A stretch of DNA of 34,304 nucleotides from Mesaphorura yosii (lineage: Eukaryota; Arthropoda; Collembola; Poduromorpha; Tullbergiidae): positions 1-34,304 of the forward strand of contig WIXG01000597.1 in assembly GCA_009869945.1 (NCBI GenBank), given 5' to 3'. The position numbers and the translations under genes were made by a program. The notes beneath the pieces are model-generated. The model ran no database searches. It was not told the DNA's origin and saw only the letters and a list, made by a program, of their open reading frames with translations. Positions 19,591 to 29,052 of the stretch are shown piece after piece (the first letter of the stretch is position 1; the number at the start of each line of letters is the position of its first letter).

Positions 19591-20945
19591 TCATCGGTTT
19601 CCAACAACGCGTCCGTCCTGAAGAAATTCTATTCAGCTCTCCTCCTGGTACGCCGCCCAACCTTGGCGGACGTCTTTACAATCGAGTGCTAGACATTGCG
19701 AGTGAGTCGACTGAAGCGCGAGTCGGGATTCGTCGTTGGTATGACTTTCAAAAGGAATTTCACGAGACTGTGTCCAAGCTCGGGTCGAGACGGCTCCAAG
19801 CCAAAGCAGACGGATCCGCAGCCACCGTCCCTCCACGCGCACTCAGCCCTTTGCTCTATAAAAGCTTGCCTGACTTGATAAACGGAGGTGCAGAGCTCCT
19901 ACACAAAGTGAATGAGGTCAAAAAACTCATTGACCTCGCGTACAGGCACCACGCAAGGGAAGTGGAGGCCAAAATAGATGAGAAGTTAGAAGAGTTGCTC
20001 TTTGACGTGGACACGAGCGGGTTGAAGCCTTACCCGCGACCTCCACCAACTGAATCCGTCACGGATGACAAGAACCATTGGCTGAAGCAAGAACTGGAGA
20101 ATCAAAGGAAAAAATTATGGAAGACGATCAACACGTGCGATGAAGGAGAGGACGGTGGATCGTGTTTGGCTTGCGCTGAATCGTACTCCGCTCGTGAAGG
20201 CCTCACCGCGCAGATTTCTGAGGGTGGGCTTGTGGGGCGTAGGCGTGCGGTTGAGCTTCTGGAGCATTTGGCCAGCTATGGGCGACAAGTGAAGGAGGCG
20301 GTTTGGATTCGACTGGAGCAGAAAGTATTCAGCGCTAGACTCCGTTACTCTTGCGTGAAAGAGCTCTATCAACTGGACATAACCGCTAAACGGGTCTTCT
20401 TATCCAAGGAGGTGAAGGTGGTGAGCGCGTGGAGGTTGATTCAGACCGAAGTTCTGCAAGAGTACGCCACCATGCCACCGGCATTCACGGCTAGATTCGT
20501 GCCCATTGAGAGGCTGGACACGAAGCCACTGCCTGACTTGGAGGCGATCCCTGCTTTTGACGTGGACGTTTACAATCGGACGACCAGAATCGACTCCAGT
20601 AGTTTGAGTGCAGCAAAAAGAGTTAGACTGAGTTGGGCACAGGCAGACTGGCTTCAGGCGCGAATGGAAGATTTGCCCGCCATCATTGCTACGGAATGTG
20701 ATTCACAGTTGTACTTGATTGGAATGGTTCGTGCTCTTCAACGAAAAATGATGAGTCTGCTTGAGGAATTCGAAGCGTACTGCGAGGAGAGGCTGGACGT
20801 CAACTTCCTTTGGGAAGCACATTTGTACGCGCTTTTACTCTTCGCAGCCTACATGACGAAGACACAGAAGGAATGGGATGAGAACGAGAGCAAGCCAAAT
20901 CATCCTCTTCGAATTCTGCAGAGATGCGAAGCCTTAAATATTTAA
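19578..20945 (+). CDS. Unrecognised helical protein, head to head with the SNTX-like gene
   Basis: An open frame of about 455 codons without an ATG until 20471 (inside GCCACCATGCC). The N-terminal half must therefore be an exon joined to an unseen 5' exon (an acceptor candidate, ttctattcag, ends at 19636), or the copy is 5' truncated. Composition predicts long amphipathic helices (LLHKVNEVKKLIDLAYRHHA; EAVWIRLEQKVFSARL) and a C-terminal motif (EEFEAYCEERLDVNFLWEAH). A related exon lies on the opposite strand at 21830-22045. AATAAA signals follow at 21006 and 21021. No known family is recognised. Its divergence from the SNTX-like gene, with starts within a few bases, suggests a shared regulatory region. 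Confidence 0.5.
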   Translation: MIVAFIGFQQRVRPEEILFSSPPGTPPNLGGRLYNRVLDIASESTEARVGIRRWYDFQKEFHETVSKLGSRRLQAKADGSAATVPPRALSPLLYKSLPDLINGGAELLHKVNEVKKLIDLAYRHHAREVEAKIDEKLEELLFDVDTSGLKPYPRPPPTESVTDDKNHWLKQELENQRKKLWKTINTCDEGEDGGSCLACAESYSAREGLTAQISEGGLVGRRRAVELLEHLASYGRQVKEAVWIRLEQKVFSARLRYSCVKELYQLDITAKRVFLSKEVKVVSAWRLIQTEVLQEYATMPPAFTARFVPIERLDTKPLPDLEAIPAFDVDVYNRTTRIDSSSLSAAKRVRLSWAQADWLQARMEDLPAIIATECDSQLYLIGMVRALQRKMMSLLEEFEAYCEERLDVNFLWEAHLYALLLFAAYMTKTQKEWDENESKPNHPLRILQRCEALNI

Positions 20946-21066
20946 ATTTAATGAAGGATTAAATAAGTGCATCTTATTTATGCAACCTACTAATAACCTT
21001 GGGCTAATAAACTACAAGAATAAATATGCATTCATTTGACTGACTATTTGATTTATGATCTGCGCC

Positions 21067-21465
21067 CTACTTGAACAAGGCTCTCAAGTCATCCAGTGTA
21101 GAGTTTGGATCATTACACATTGAGCCTGCAGTTGCAAACTTCGCCTCTGTAGCCTCACTGCTTTCTGTTTGAGGAGTCGTCCGAGAATCGCCGACGACAG
21201 CCGCCATAGCATTGTACAAACTCACGTAGTCACAAATTCCTTTCTTTGAAGAGAAAATCCGTTCGGAGTACGTTTCTGTGTTGTCATCTTCTGCATCCCT
21301 GCGAAAACCTGAACATCAAGAACACAAATTTGAAGAACACAAAAGATCAATGGACCAAAATTTTAAGGTATTTCATACGTATTACGTACGTAGAGAGCCG
21401 GCCTCTACGCCCAAGCAGAGAGCAAGAACCAAGAACAATGAAATGAAGGAGACAAGTTTTTCCAT
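21067..21465 (-). CDS. Small secreted protein, 103 aa, two exons
   Basis: Exon 1 (21386-21465) starts with ATG and encodes a classic signal peptide (MEKLVSFISLFLVLALCLG, cleavage likely after VEA). The donor GTAATA follows phase 2. Exon 2 (21067-21298) is entered at ttttcgcag, completes the split codon as Thr, and runs to TAG without interruption. The mature part is about 80 residues, acidic and Ser/Thr-rich, with two Cys (GICDYV and GSMCNDP) that could form one disulfide. Stop-free frame, phase agreement and good splice sites support a real gene although each exon is short. No family is recognised; it could be a secreted effector or peptide precursor, though no dibasic processing pattern stands out. 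Confidence 0.65.
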
Positions 21466-21829
21466 TCTTTATTTTGTGTCAAAATGTTCTGACGTATGAA
21501 ATGAAAATGTGAAATGAAAAGACTTTAATGGCAAACCTTCGCACCTCTTTTCTTTTATATACTAAATCAATTATAATCTTAAACCAAAAAATTAAGCACA
21601 ATTAGCGTAAAATTGAAAGTAATCATCATCATTTCTATTCAGCTAAATTGATTTAAATTGGTTTTGTCGCGACAGCCAAGGTTGTGAGTCCTTGCTGCAT
21701 TCCATTCCATTAATAATTAATAATTCATGTGTCCTAATGAGCAATGTAATGCAATTTAATAAACGTTGCCAAGTTTAACGTTTCTCTATGGTTACTAATT
21801 ATAAGGCGCTCCTAACTGTGGGCATATAC
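21466..21829. other. Intergenic
   Basis: AT-rich. Apart from the promoter region expected for the small secreted gene to the left, nothing is recognised. Confidence 0.35.
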
Positions 21830-22045
21830 CTGAATCTTATCCAATCCAATGAGCAGATTATTTGGAGCCGGTTTCTTCTCATCCCAATCTCTTTGCTCTT
21901 GTGCCATGTACTGTACAAAAACGAAGACAGCCAGAAGTTGAGCTTCCCAACAAAAATTCACATGTACAAGTTTTTCGCAATAAATTTCAAAATCTGCGAG
22001 CAACGCGTTCATTTTCTTCTGCAGGGTTCGAATTATTCCAAAGAC
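21830..22045 (-). pseudogene. Orphan exon related to the helical protein at 19.6-20.9 kb
   Basis: A 216-nt open exon bounded by an acceptor (aatggtttag) and a donor (CAG|gtatat). Its product (RTLQKKMNALLADFEIYCEK, then VNFCWEAQLLAVFVFVQYMA and QRDWDEKKPAPNN) matches by eye the C-terminal 70 residues of the plus-strand protein (RALQRKMMSLLEEFEAYCEE, VNFLWEAHL, QKEWDENESKPN). The boundaries show that members of this family can have introns where the plus-strand copy has none. Other exons of this copy are not found nearby. Confidence 0.55.
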
Positions 22046-22195
22046 CTAAACCATTAAATTTCAATTACCTCGAAAAAAATAAAAATAATAAATAGAATTT
22101 TTTCCAACCCTGGCTTTAAGTAAATATTTTGAAGGATTCCCGGATAAATTCCTCTTACATCTCTCATGAGGTCAAATCACAGTTTCTATATTTTA

Positions 22196-24093
22196 CTACA
22201 GGGAGCCAAGATCCATGCCGGCCGCCTGCAGTAGCCCGCGAAGGTCCCCGAGGCCCCCCAAGAGGCGGAGTTGGTCCACCAGGTGCTGTATTTGATCTGG
22301 TGCCATCGGGCGTTGATGTTCGTACTTGGGCGCTTGGTTCAACTCTTCAATCTTTGTAACGTTCTCTGTAAACACGCGCAGCGCGTATTTTATCGGTTTT
22401 CCGCGGAATTCCGACGGGAAGGCGCTGCCCTCCCCGTCTGAAGTTGTGCTAATCCAGGGAACGATAATCCACCAACCAGGGTCCACGAATGTCCAGGTAC
22501 TCGCTTCGCGTCCGGACGCCCATGTTTGGCGGAACGGACCTCGACTGTAAACGCGCTCCAAATCTTCGTCGGGCGCCTTCATGTAGTACAAATCTGCACA
22601 AAATTTGACCAAACCGTGGAGCGTCGAGTTGTACCCCTCCAGCACGAGCGTGTAACAAACGCCCGCCTTCCCACCAGTCGCCTCTCCCGATTTAGCTGCA
22701 CGTTGGCCCTGCTGGACTTCAAACTTGTAGGCTTTGAAGCGGAGCATGTCAGCCGTGTATATGGGGTCAGGCTGCGACTGAAGAGCCGCGGGCCAGACGC
22801 CCTTGCACGTCGCCAGTTGATTACCGTCGGTAATTCGAAAGTGGCAGATTTCAAGCGAATCAAAGTAATGAATCACGGATTGCAAATCCATCCAGAAAAC
22901 GCCCTCATCGATTTCAGTCGAACCGTGTTTGTCTCTGTGGCGCAAATCGCGCTCCATTTGACCCCAATTAAAGTCGTCAGCGTCTGAGTAGGCGCCGGTC
23001 CACTCACCGGTTGACCACGGGTTCTTGATCTTGAGCATAACACGAGAGCCAGTGCGCGGCGCCTTGAAATTTATTTCTTGGGCGTCCAGAATTGTATACG
23101 CATGTGAGCCGGCGAGACCATAACGAGTATAGCCCTGTAATTTGAAGAGACGCTGGAATTTGCGGGACTGAAAGGGGGCAAATTGAGAATTACCTCAACA
23201 CACGCCCTCCGGGCGGGCTCGTCATGAGCGTACGAACCCAATGCCAGAAAGGTATCCTCCTTAATGTGCGTCAGGATGGACTTCTTCAGCACGTCCGCGT
23301 GTTGCTGGAAGGCTTCCGCCGCTTGCCCCAAAAGGTTGCGTGTGTCGTGCCTCTTGAGATCTACAATTTCCGAGAAGCCACCGCTCAAATTCTCGAGTGC
23401 CTGACTGGAGTACCCTCCTTCAATACCAAAGTAACTCCCATGTACTTTGGCATAAGCTTTTTCAATGAGCGCTACCCAAAATTCGGCGTGTTGCGGCGTC
23501 AACTTGGTTTTAACCTTTGCGAATACGGGCAGGCCTTCTGAATCCACGGGAAGAAGGTCATCAACGACCACGTCGACCCATTTAGCATCGGCCATGATGT
23601 AGAACCGAAAGTGGAACGCGCCACAATATTTGTCATCGTCGAATGCCGTGAAGTTGTCTTCGGGGATGACCCATGCCAGCTCCTTTGGTTTTCCTGCGAG
23701 CGCCTGCAGGGCGCAAACAAACCAACAATCGCCCAAATGGTCGCTTTGCTCAATGTCGTACTCGGAGCACATGGATTTGCTGAAAGGGTCTTGGGCCACC
23801 GCGAATTCTGGGCGGGGCACGTCAATGAGCGGCCCTTTGCAAATGTCGTGGGGGCGCAGCCAACGCCAACTGGACGCCAGTGGCGCCTCGCCCTTTCCTC
23901 GAGCCTCGTCACCCCCGACGTCGCCTATTGAGGACGCAACGGGTAGGAAATCGGCGTCATGGTACAAGTTGTCTCTATTATGGTTGGCGCGAACCTCTGC
24001 AATGTTCACTGGGCGCCCGGTGACGGATTTCAAGGGCGAACCCTCCTCACCCGCAACGTAAACTCGTGGTTTCTCCGCCAGCAACGTAAACAT
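22196..24093 (-). CDS. Calpain-like cysteine protease
   Basis: Two exons (23194-24093 and 22196-23134; 59-bp intron, phase 0) give 612 residues from an ATG at 24093. The catalytic triad is complete: Cys in LGDCWFVCAL (about 130), His in GLAGSHAYTI just after the intron, and Asn in KIKNPWS. After the protease core comes a C2-like CBSW domain (about 420-565; YTLVLEGYNS, WTFVDPGWW, YALRVFTENV). There is no C-terminal penta-EF-hand; a short amphipathic tail (LVDQLRLLGGLGDLRGLL) takes its place, so it belongs with the atypical calpains. Calpains are calcium-dependent regulatory proteases of the cytosol. The frame is intact and likely functional. Confidence 0.92.
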
Positions 24094-24779
24094 TCTTGAA
24101 TTGTTAGGGCAAAGTGAGAGTTTGCAGAAGTCGCACTCCCAGACTGCTACTCTGTGATTACAGAAATCGACTGAGTTTATAATTACATGGCAACAAGATA
24201 TGCATTAATATCACGACCAGAATTTGCATCGCGTGCAGATATTTATGCTCGCGTGGACGCACGCATCACGGAAGCGAAGTTCCTGTCCATTTCTGATTGA
24301 CACTGACACGATATTTTACTAGTCTGGGAATTCCTCTTTTAGAGCCAGAAATGTTTAAAATTAATGGAAAATAGTAGGGGTCATGCAATCGGCATGGATA
24401 AATGCGAGCTGAGCGGAGTCCGAGGTAAATTACACAATCGTAAAATTAAATTCACTCAAGGTCGCATACGGGAAATCTGCAACAGTATTTCTATTGCTTT
24501 GTTCACCGCGAGGTCCACGAAAGGAGGTAAAGCTTGAATTCTGGGATGTGAGTAATTTAAAATCTACTAACCCGGCCTGGCATTCCAATTTAATAATTTT
24601 TTCCTCTTTCCGCTAACACGTCCACAGAAGTTTGCGAAACAGGTTTAGCGCTTCCATTTGCCCAGATCGGAGGAAATACGTCAGCAATTTTGAACTTCTC
24701 CAATTAACTCAAAATTAAATTGACGTAAAAGATCGAATCTGGAAAGAAAGCGGAACATCCCCGAATTAAAATTACATCA
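24094..24779. other. Intergenic, upstream of calpain
   Basis: About 690 bp without a supported gene; contains the calpain promoter region (minus strand). No TATA box or other site could be assigned with confidence. Confidence 0.4.
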
Positions 24780-24884
24780 GGTCAGGCCTCAGGATACGCA
24801 CAAGGTCAGGCCCAGGGCTATGCACAAAGAAATTCAGGGATTGCCGGTAGCGCAGGTGCGGGCGTTGGCGTCGGTCTTGGCTGA
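24780..24884 (+). other. Possible last exon of a Gly/Ala/Gln-repeat protein
   Basis: After a possible acceptor (attacatcag) the frame reads GQASGYAQGQAQGYAQRNSG, then IAGSAGAGVGVGLG and stop. The GYAQGQA motif is repeated. This composition resembles structural or silk/cuticle-like proteins. No partner exon was found, so it may be a relic. Confidence 0.3.
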
Positions 24885-24970
24885 ATATTTATATTTACAA
24901 ATAATTTCCATGCAAGTGAAGGACGAGAACAAAAATGAAAGCTGTGATTCGTTCAAGACTCTTTACTGCT

Positions 24971-25618
24971 TCATAAATTGTTCAAGCACACAATTACATA
25001 AGTTAGGGCCCACAATGTTGCAAACGCTGTTCGTGTTTGTGGTTGGCGGCTACCGCCTGCAGTGGCTTGGACAGCCTCGGCCGAGCATTCCAACTTGCAG
25101 GTACACTGATACACTCCGCCCGGAACCACTCTCCATGTTTGGTGGGGCGCACCATCGCAGTTCAACTGATGCATCAGCTGTCCAGCACCCGCTGCCGTGA
25201 GGCACCGCCTGCTGTGCGACGCCTGTAACTGAAAAGGTCCGTCGTGTCTTCCGTTGACGACACTCCATTCCTGGTTGGGCTGCGCGTAGTAGGGGTTCAT
25301 AGAGACCGTGGCGCCGTTGCTCGTGTTCGAGAAGTTCACACTTATGCAGAGTTTGCTCATCGTCGACATGAGAGGCCCGGCGGGCCCCGTTTCGTACCCG
25401 GGAAGCACGTCAATGTTCCACAGCTGGTCAACTCCGCGCTGGCTGCAGGGTGCTAGGTCCAGGCGTGCTCCGGCTGCATCGCCTACAGTGCGAAGGCACA
25501 GGCCTGGGTAAGCCGCACTTTGGAGTTGGCCCACTGGCGTGACACGAGTCGTGGCGCCAGCTAGGGTGGCAAATGATGAACAGAAGAACAGACAGAGTAA
25601 ATTGGCAGTGCAAGACAT
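24971..25618 (-). CDS. Secreted ricin-B-type lectin with GPI-like tail (copy 1)
   Basis: A single-exon gene of 215 residues from ATG 25618. A signal peptide (LLCLFFCSSFATLAGA) leads into a beta-trefoil with three Q-x-W motifs (DQLWNIDV, NQEWSVVN, HQTWRVVP) and paired Cys, the hallmark of R-type (ricin B) carbohydrate-binding domains. The C-terminus ends in a hydrophobic stretch (TLWALTYVIVCLNNL) after a Gly/Ser-rich spacer, consistent with a GPI anchor signal. A paralog lies at 27782-28423 on the other strand. Role: probably sugar recognition at the cell surface; ligand unknown. No toxin enzymatic chain is present. Confidence 0.85.
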   Translation of the reverse strand: MSCTANLLCLFFCSSFATLAGATTRVTPVGQLQSAAYPGLCLRTVGDAAGARLDLAPCSQRGVDQLWNIDVLPGYETGPAGPLMSTMSKLCISVNFSNTSNGATVSMNPYYAQPNQEWSVVNGRHDGPFQLQASHSRRCLTAAGAGQLMHQLNCDGAPHQTWRVVPGGVYQCTCKLECSAEAVQATAGGSRQPQTRTAFATLWALTYVIVCLNNL

Positions 25619-25921
25619 TTTCAAGAGACAGAAGGAAACTGACCACAGCTTGTAATGGGCATGTCATCTTTCATCCGAGAGCTGACCTTTGCAAGTAATT
25701 CTGAAGTAAAGGTCAGCCTGTCGTCAATCGATAAACATTTCATCAGAATCGATGCTATGCTTCTTCGTATCAGACAAAGTTCAAGCTCTCAAGGTGATGT
25801 ATTCGACTTTTTCATGACAAGGACAGAAATGTCAATAGTAAAATCTAAAAATCGTTAACTTTATTCGCAAGAGAATTATTGAATCCAAGACAGTACACAA
25901 GGCCACGAATTGTGACGTAAA

Positions 25922-26336
25922 TTCTCAATGTGACACGATGTAATTGAACTTTTTATTTTCCAAACAATTTAGTACAGCGTGGATAACATCTCGGGTCTGC
26001 CCTGGTCCTTCATACCAATCTAAGAGGCGAAACACTGCAATCTTTGCAATTGGATATGTCGCCATGTAGTATCTTATTTTCTTTCCAAAGCAGTCATCAT
26101 CAACAGACACTTCCAACCGCTTCTTCACTAGTGCTGCTTGCAGCAAGTTCGCAAGCTTCGCCCCGATGAGGAATATCTTCAATCATTCCTTCAGAATCAC
26201 GGAGAAGTTGGCAAATTGCTTCAGCGTCGTCCGTGTACAGATTTTGCAAGGCATGTGACTGGTCACTGGATCTAGTGGGAATAAGCGTGACGCACATCAA
26301 TTGTGATTGTGGACTCGCTAATCGACTTTTTCGCAC
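25922..26336 (-). pseudogene. Death-domain protein fragment, frameshifted
   Basis: Two overlapping frames join in a run of four G (26161-26164). The first gives DDAEAICQLLRDSEGMIEDI, the second AKLANLLQAALVKKRLEVSV and, at the C-terminus, KIAVFRLLDWYEGPGQTRDV followed by IHAVLNCLEN. The LL-x-W-x(4)-GQT-x(3)-HAVLNCL pattern is that of the last helices of a death domain. No ATG is found at the 5' side, so it is the last exon(s) of a larger or decayed gene. A 1-nt error in the homopolymer would restore it. Confidence 0.5.
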
Positions 26337-27008
26337 CTCTTGCCACGACGAAGAGTGAAAACATGAAGATAAACTTCATCTCATGGCGGATGCAAACTTA
26401 ATGAGCTAAATGAGACAACGATCTGTTTTGTGAGGCTTGGGATGCTGTGTACAGCAACCGAAACTGGTACACGGTGTGGGTCAACTTCAGCCTTGGCTTT
26501 GCAGACGTTGCTACGCTCCAGCTTGGGAAAGATGCCTGAGACAATCGTCAATTGGGGCCTTGAAACACCACAGTGCCTTCAACTGGAGCTGCTCCCCAAG
26601 TTTAACTTCACAGGGCTCAATTATCATTCTCGTTTAAGTTCGCAGCAATTATGGGGCGTTTCCGGTACCCTGGGCTATGGCGACAAGCCTGGAGAACTTG
26701 TCATCGGCGGATTGCTGGGTAGAAGAGCAGAGGTGATATCTGCAGATGTGATGCCGTAAAGATTCATCGTGCTCATCGACTGAAGGTACTTTTCGGACCT
26801 GAACATGTTTTCTTTGCTCATATCGATGGATTTGCCTACGTGGACATGCACTCTCCTCTGCATTGTGGCGCTGACGGCATTTTTCTGCATTTCTGTCATT
26901 CCACAACGTGCGAGACTTGCAGATGAAGTGTGCAGACATTTTCAGTTCTTGGAATTGTGCTCGGGTAAGGATTTAGCGTGGCTTCAGCAGTTGGCTTTCG
27001 ACTGTCCT
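26337..27008. other. Degenerate coding-like pieces, not assigned
   Basis: On the plus strand, short open stretches (WYTVWVNFSLGFADVATLQL at about 26450-26510, then LWGVSGTLGYGDKPGELVIG at about 26650-26705) look protein-like and recall aspartic proteases only weakly. Several stops and frame changes separate them. I do not call a gene. Confidence 0.25.
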
Positions 27009-27366
27009 TCAGTCTGGCTGCTGACTTCTCGCCACAGTCGTAATCTCCAACGGATACTCAGGCATTCTCTCATCTCTATGACCAAAGAAACAATTCCAAG
27101 TCACCCACAATCTCTTGAAGAGATTGTCGAAACCTAGACACTGATTTATTCCCACACGATCGACATGACTCTGTACCCCAATAAGACCGAAGTTTTGTAG
27201 CCCGATGCCCCCGCCTTGTTTGCTCATGGGTCAGAGACTGCGGTCAAGATTGTTTCTTCCACCAAGCATGTTATCGCAGATTTCAGTGATGCGGCCAACG
27301 GTAATATGAGAAAAAGATGGCGGAAGGTGGCAGCGACGGGTGGCACGGTTCTGATAAGTCAGACCG
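27009..27366 (-). pseudogene. Unassigned coding remnant with in-frame TGA
   Basis: One frame from about 27366 (LTYQNRATRRCHLPPSFSHI, then CDNMLGGRNNLDRSL) crosses a TGA at 27231-27233 and continues (GGGIGLQNFGLIGVQSHVDR, GFDNLFKRLWVTWNCFFGHR) to 27009. The GLGFDNLF-like part faintly recalls pepsin-type aspartic proteases, but catalytic DTG motifs are not seen. Function is unknown. Confidence 0.25.
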
Positions 27367-27781
27367 GTGTCACACGGAAAGACGAAGTGTCTTCACAGCC
27401 TTCGCACTTCTTCACATTCTCACAATATCCTCGTTCGTTCTGGAAATATTCATTACATACTTCAGCAGAGATGCTATTCTGCAGCATTGTAATCTGATGT
27501 GAGTCGGCACAAAAAGATTGTCCACGAATTTAAAGTCACTTCTCATTTCATTCTGGCTTTGGCTACAGCACGTAAACTGAACTTTATTTAATGCGCAACA
27601 ACTTTTTCGAAGCAAGCAATAACCTTAGTCATATGACATTTATTTCGTGGAAGTGGTGGCGAAGGTCAGCTATTAATGACAAGGCTTGACATAATATTCA
27701 TGATTACAAGCATTAGATGACAGATTAAACGAGCAACAATTTCTGTTCAGTGTTCAGTGCACTTCCTAATGTCCCTCTGAA

Positions 27782-28423
27782 ATGTTTCATCTGCAGTGTT
27801 TCGCCTGTCTTACTCTGTTAGTGCTCCTGACGGGCGCCAACTCCCTCTCCACTCCAGTAGGCCAGTTACAAAGCATTGCATACCCTACGTTGTGCCTTCG
27901 CGCTTCCGGAGACACCAACGGAGCGCGCCTGGACCTCGCGCCCTGCAGCCAGCAGGAAGTCAACCAGCTCTGGAACATCGACGTGTTGCCTGGGTACGAA
28001 ACGGGGCTCGTAGGTCCTCTCATTGCGACAATGAGTGGGCTTTGCATCAGCGTTGACTACCAACACGTGACGAACGGCGCCACAGTCGCCATGTACCCGT
28101 ACATGGGCCAGTCCAACCAGAATTGGACAATCATAAATGGGCGACACGACACATGGTTTGAAATCGCGGCGGAGCACAGTGGGAAGTGTCTCACGGCGGA
28201 AGCCGAAGGGCACCTGATGCATCAGTGGAAATGCGAGAGGTTGCCTCACCAAATATGGCGAGTCGTGCAGGGTAGAGTATACGGGGTGGACTGTACCTGC
28301 GAGGTTGTTGAGGCTCCAAGTCCTGAAGCAGCCATTGCTCCTTCAGACGGCAACCCGGCAATGAAAACAAGCTTACTGTTGTTCCTTTTTATTCTTTTAC
28401 TCCCATTGCTTACATTTAAATAA
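27782..28423 (+). CDS. Secreted ricin-B-type lectin with GPI-like tail (copy 2)
   Basis: A 213-residue single-exon gene with signal peptide (CFACLTLLVLLTGANS). It carries three Q-x-W motifs (NQLWNIDV, NQNWTIIN, HQIWRVVQ) and the same Cys pattern as the lectin at 25 kb; long blocks are identical (LDLAPCSQ, WNIDVLPGYETG). After a short Pro/Ala/Ser linker it ends in a strongly hydrophobic tail (LLLFLFILLLPLLTF), again GPI-anchor-like. The stop codon overlaps AATAAA (28422-28427). The two lectins point away from each other with 2.2 kb of broken sequence between, consistent with an inverted duplication. Confidence 0.88.
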   Translation: MFHLQCFACLTLLVLLTGANSLSTPVGQLQSIAYPTLCLRASGDTNGARLDLAPCSQQEVNQLWNIDVLPGYETGLVGPLIATMSGLCISVDYQHVTNGATVAMYPYMGQSNQNWTIINGRHDTWFEIAAEHSGKCLTAEAEGHLMHQWKCERLPHQIWRVVQGRVYGVDCTCEVVEAPSPEAAIAPSDGNPAMKTSLLLFLFILLLPLLTFK

Positions 28424-28450
28424 AGTGACTCAAGTAGTTGCCATTGCCAT

Positions 28451-28647
28451 TCAGTTGCTGTTCGCAGTTCCGACGTACATTGTTGCCGCCAGGATAGAGT
28501 CAATGTATCCGGCCGGCACCAGCGTAGTCTCTGCCCCACCCGAGTTCTGGTACCAATTGTCTTCGGTGTTCCACGTGAATGGTTTTTCGTTGGTAGAGTA
28601 CAGCCATCGTGGGCAAATGAATTCGACGAGAGAATCGTGGAAGTCAA
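28451..28647 (-). other. Possible terminal exon of an unknown gene
   Basis: A 66-codon open stretch preceded by an acceptor (cctgttgttctaag) and ended by TGA. The product (PRWLYSTNEKPFTWNTEDNW, then YQNSGGAETTLVPAGYIDSI) is aromatic-rich and looks like a globular protein end, but no family is recognised and no upstream exon was found. Confidence 0.3.
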
Positions 28648-28652
28648 CTTAG

Positions 28653-29052
28653 AACAACAGGAATGGCTTTCTCTTTCCTCCTATGTAATTGTTGTCGAAC
28701 AATCAACTCATTACTCCTTTAAACTTGTAATTGATTGAAGGTCGACTGCAAGTAAAATTCTAAATTCCTGGTCCCATATCTTAATTTTGGATGGGCCTGA
28801 GAACTAGTCAAATTATGGTCAATTTATAGCCTACTTAATGCTAGTTATTCTAGACCCTAGGAGTTGGATTACTTGAAACTCGGGCAAAATTAGAAACCTC
28901 TAATCATAAATTTAATGTTATTGAATGCTATTCCCGAAGGGCAGGGCATAATTTCTCATGAACAAAATTTTCCAGTTCGTTTCTAGCTGCGTATCAGGTC
29001 AGTTGAGTCCTCTTCTCGAAATCATTTGCACAAGTCAAAGCGATAGGCAAAA
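28653..29052. other. Intergenic, upstream of the chemoreceptor
   Basis: AT-rich, no gene supported; holds the promoter region of the chemoreceptor gene. Confidence 0.4.

Noticed and set aside
26649..26939. Minus-strand ORFs at 26.65-26.94 kb as a gene
   Set aside because: Composition is His/Arg/Ser-rich shadow-like, no domain, no splice context.
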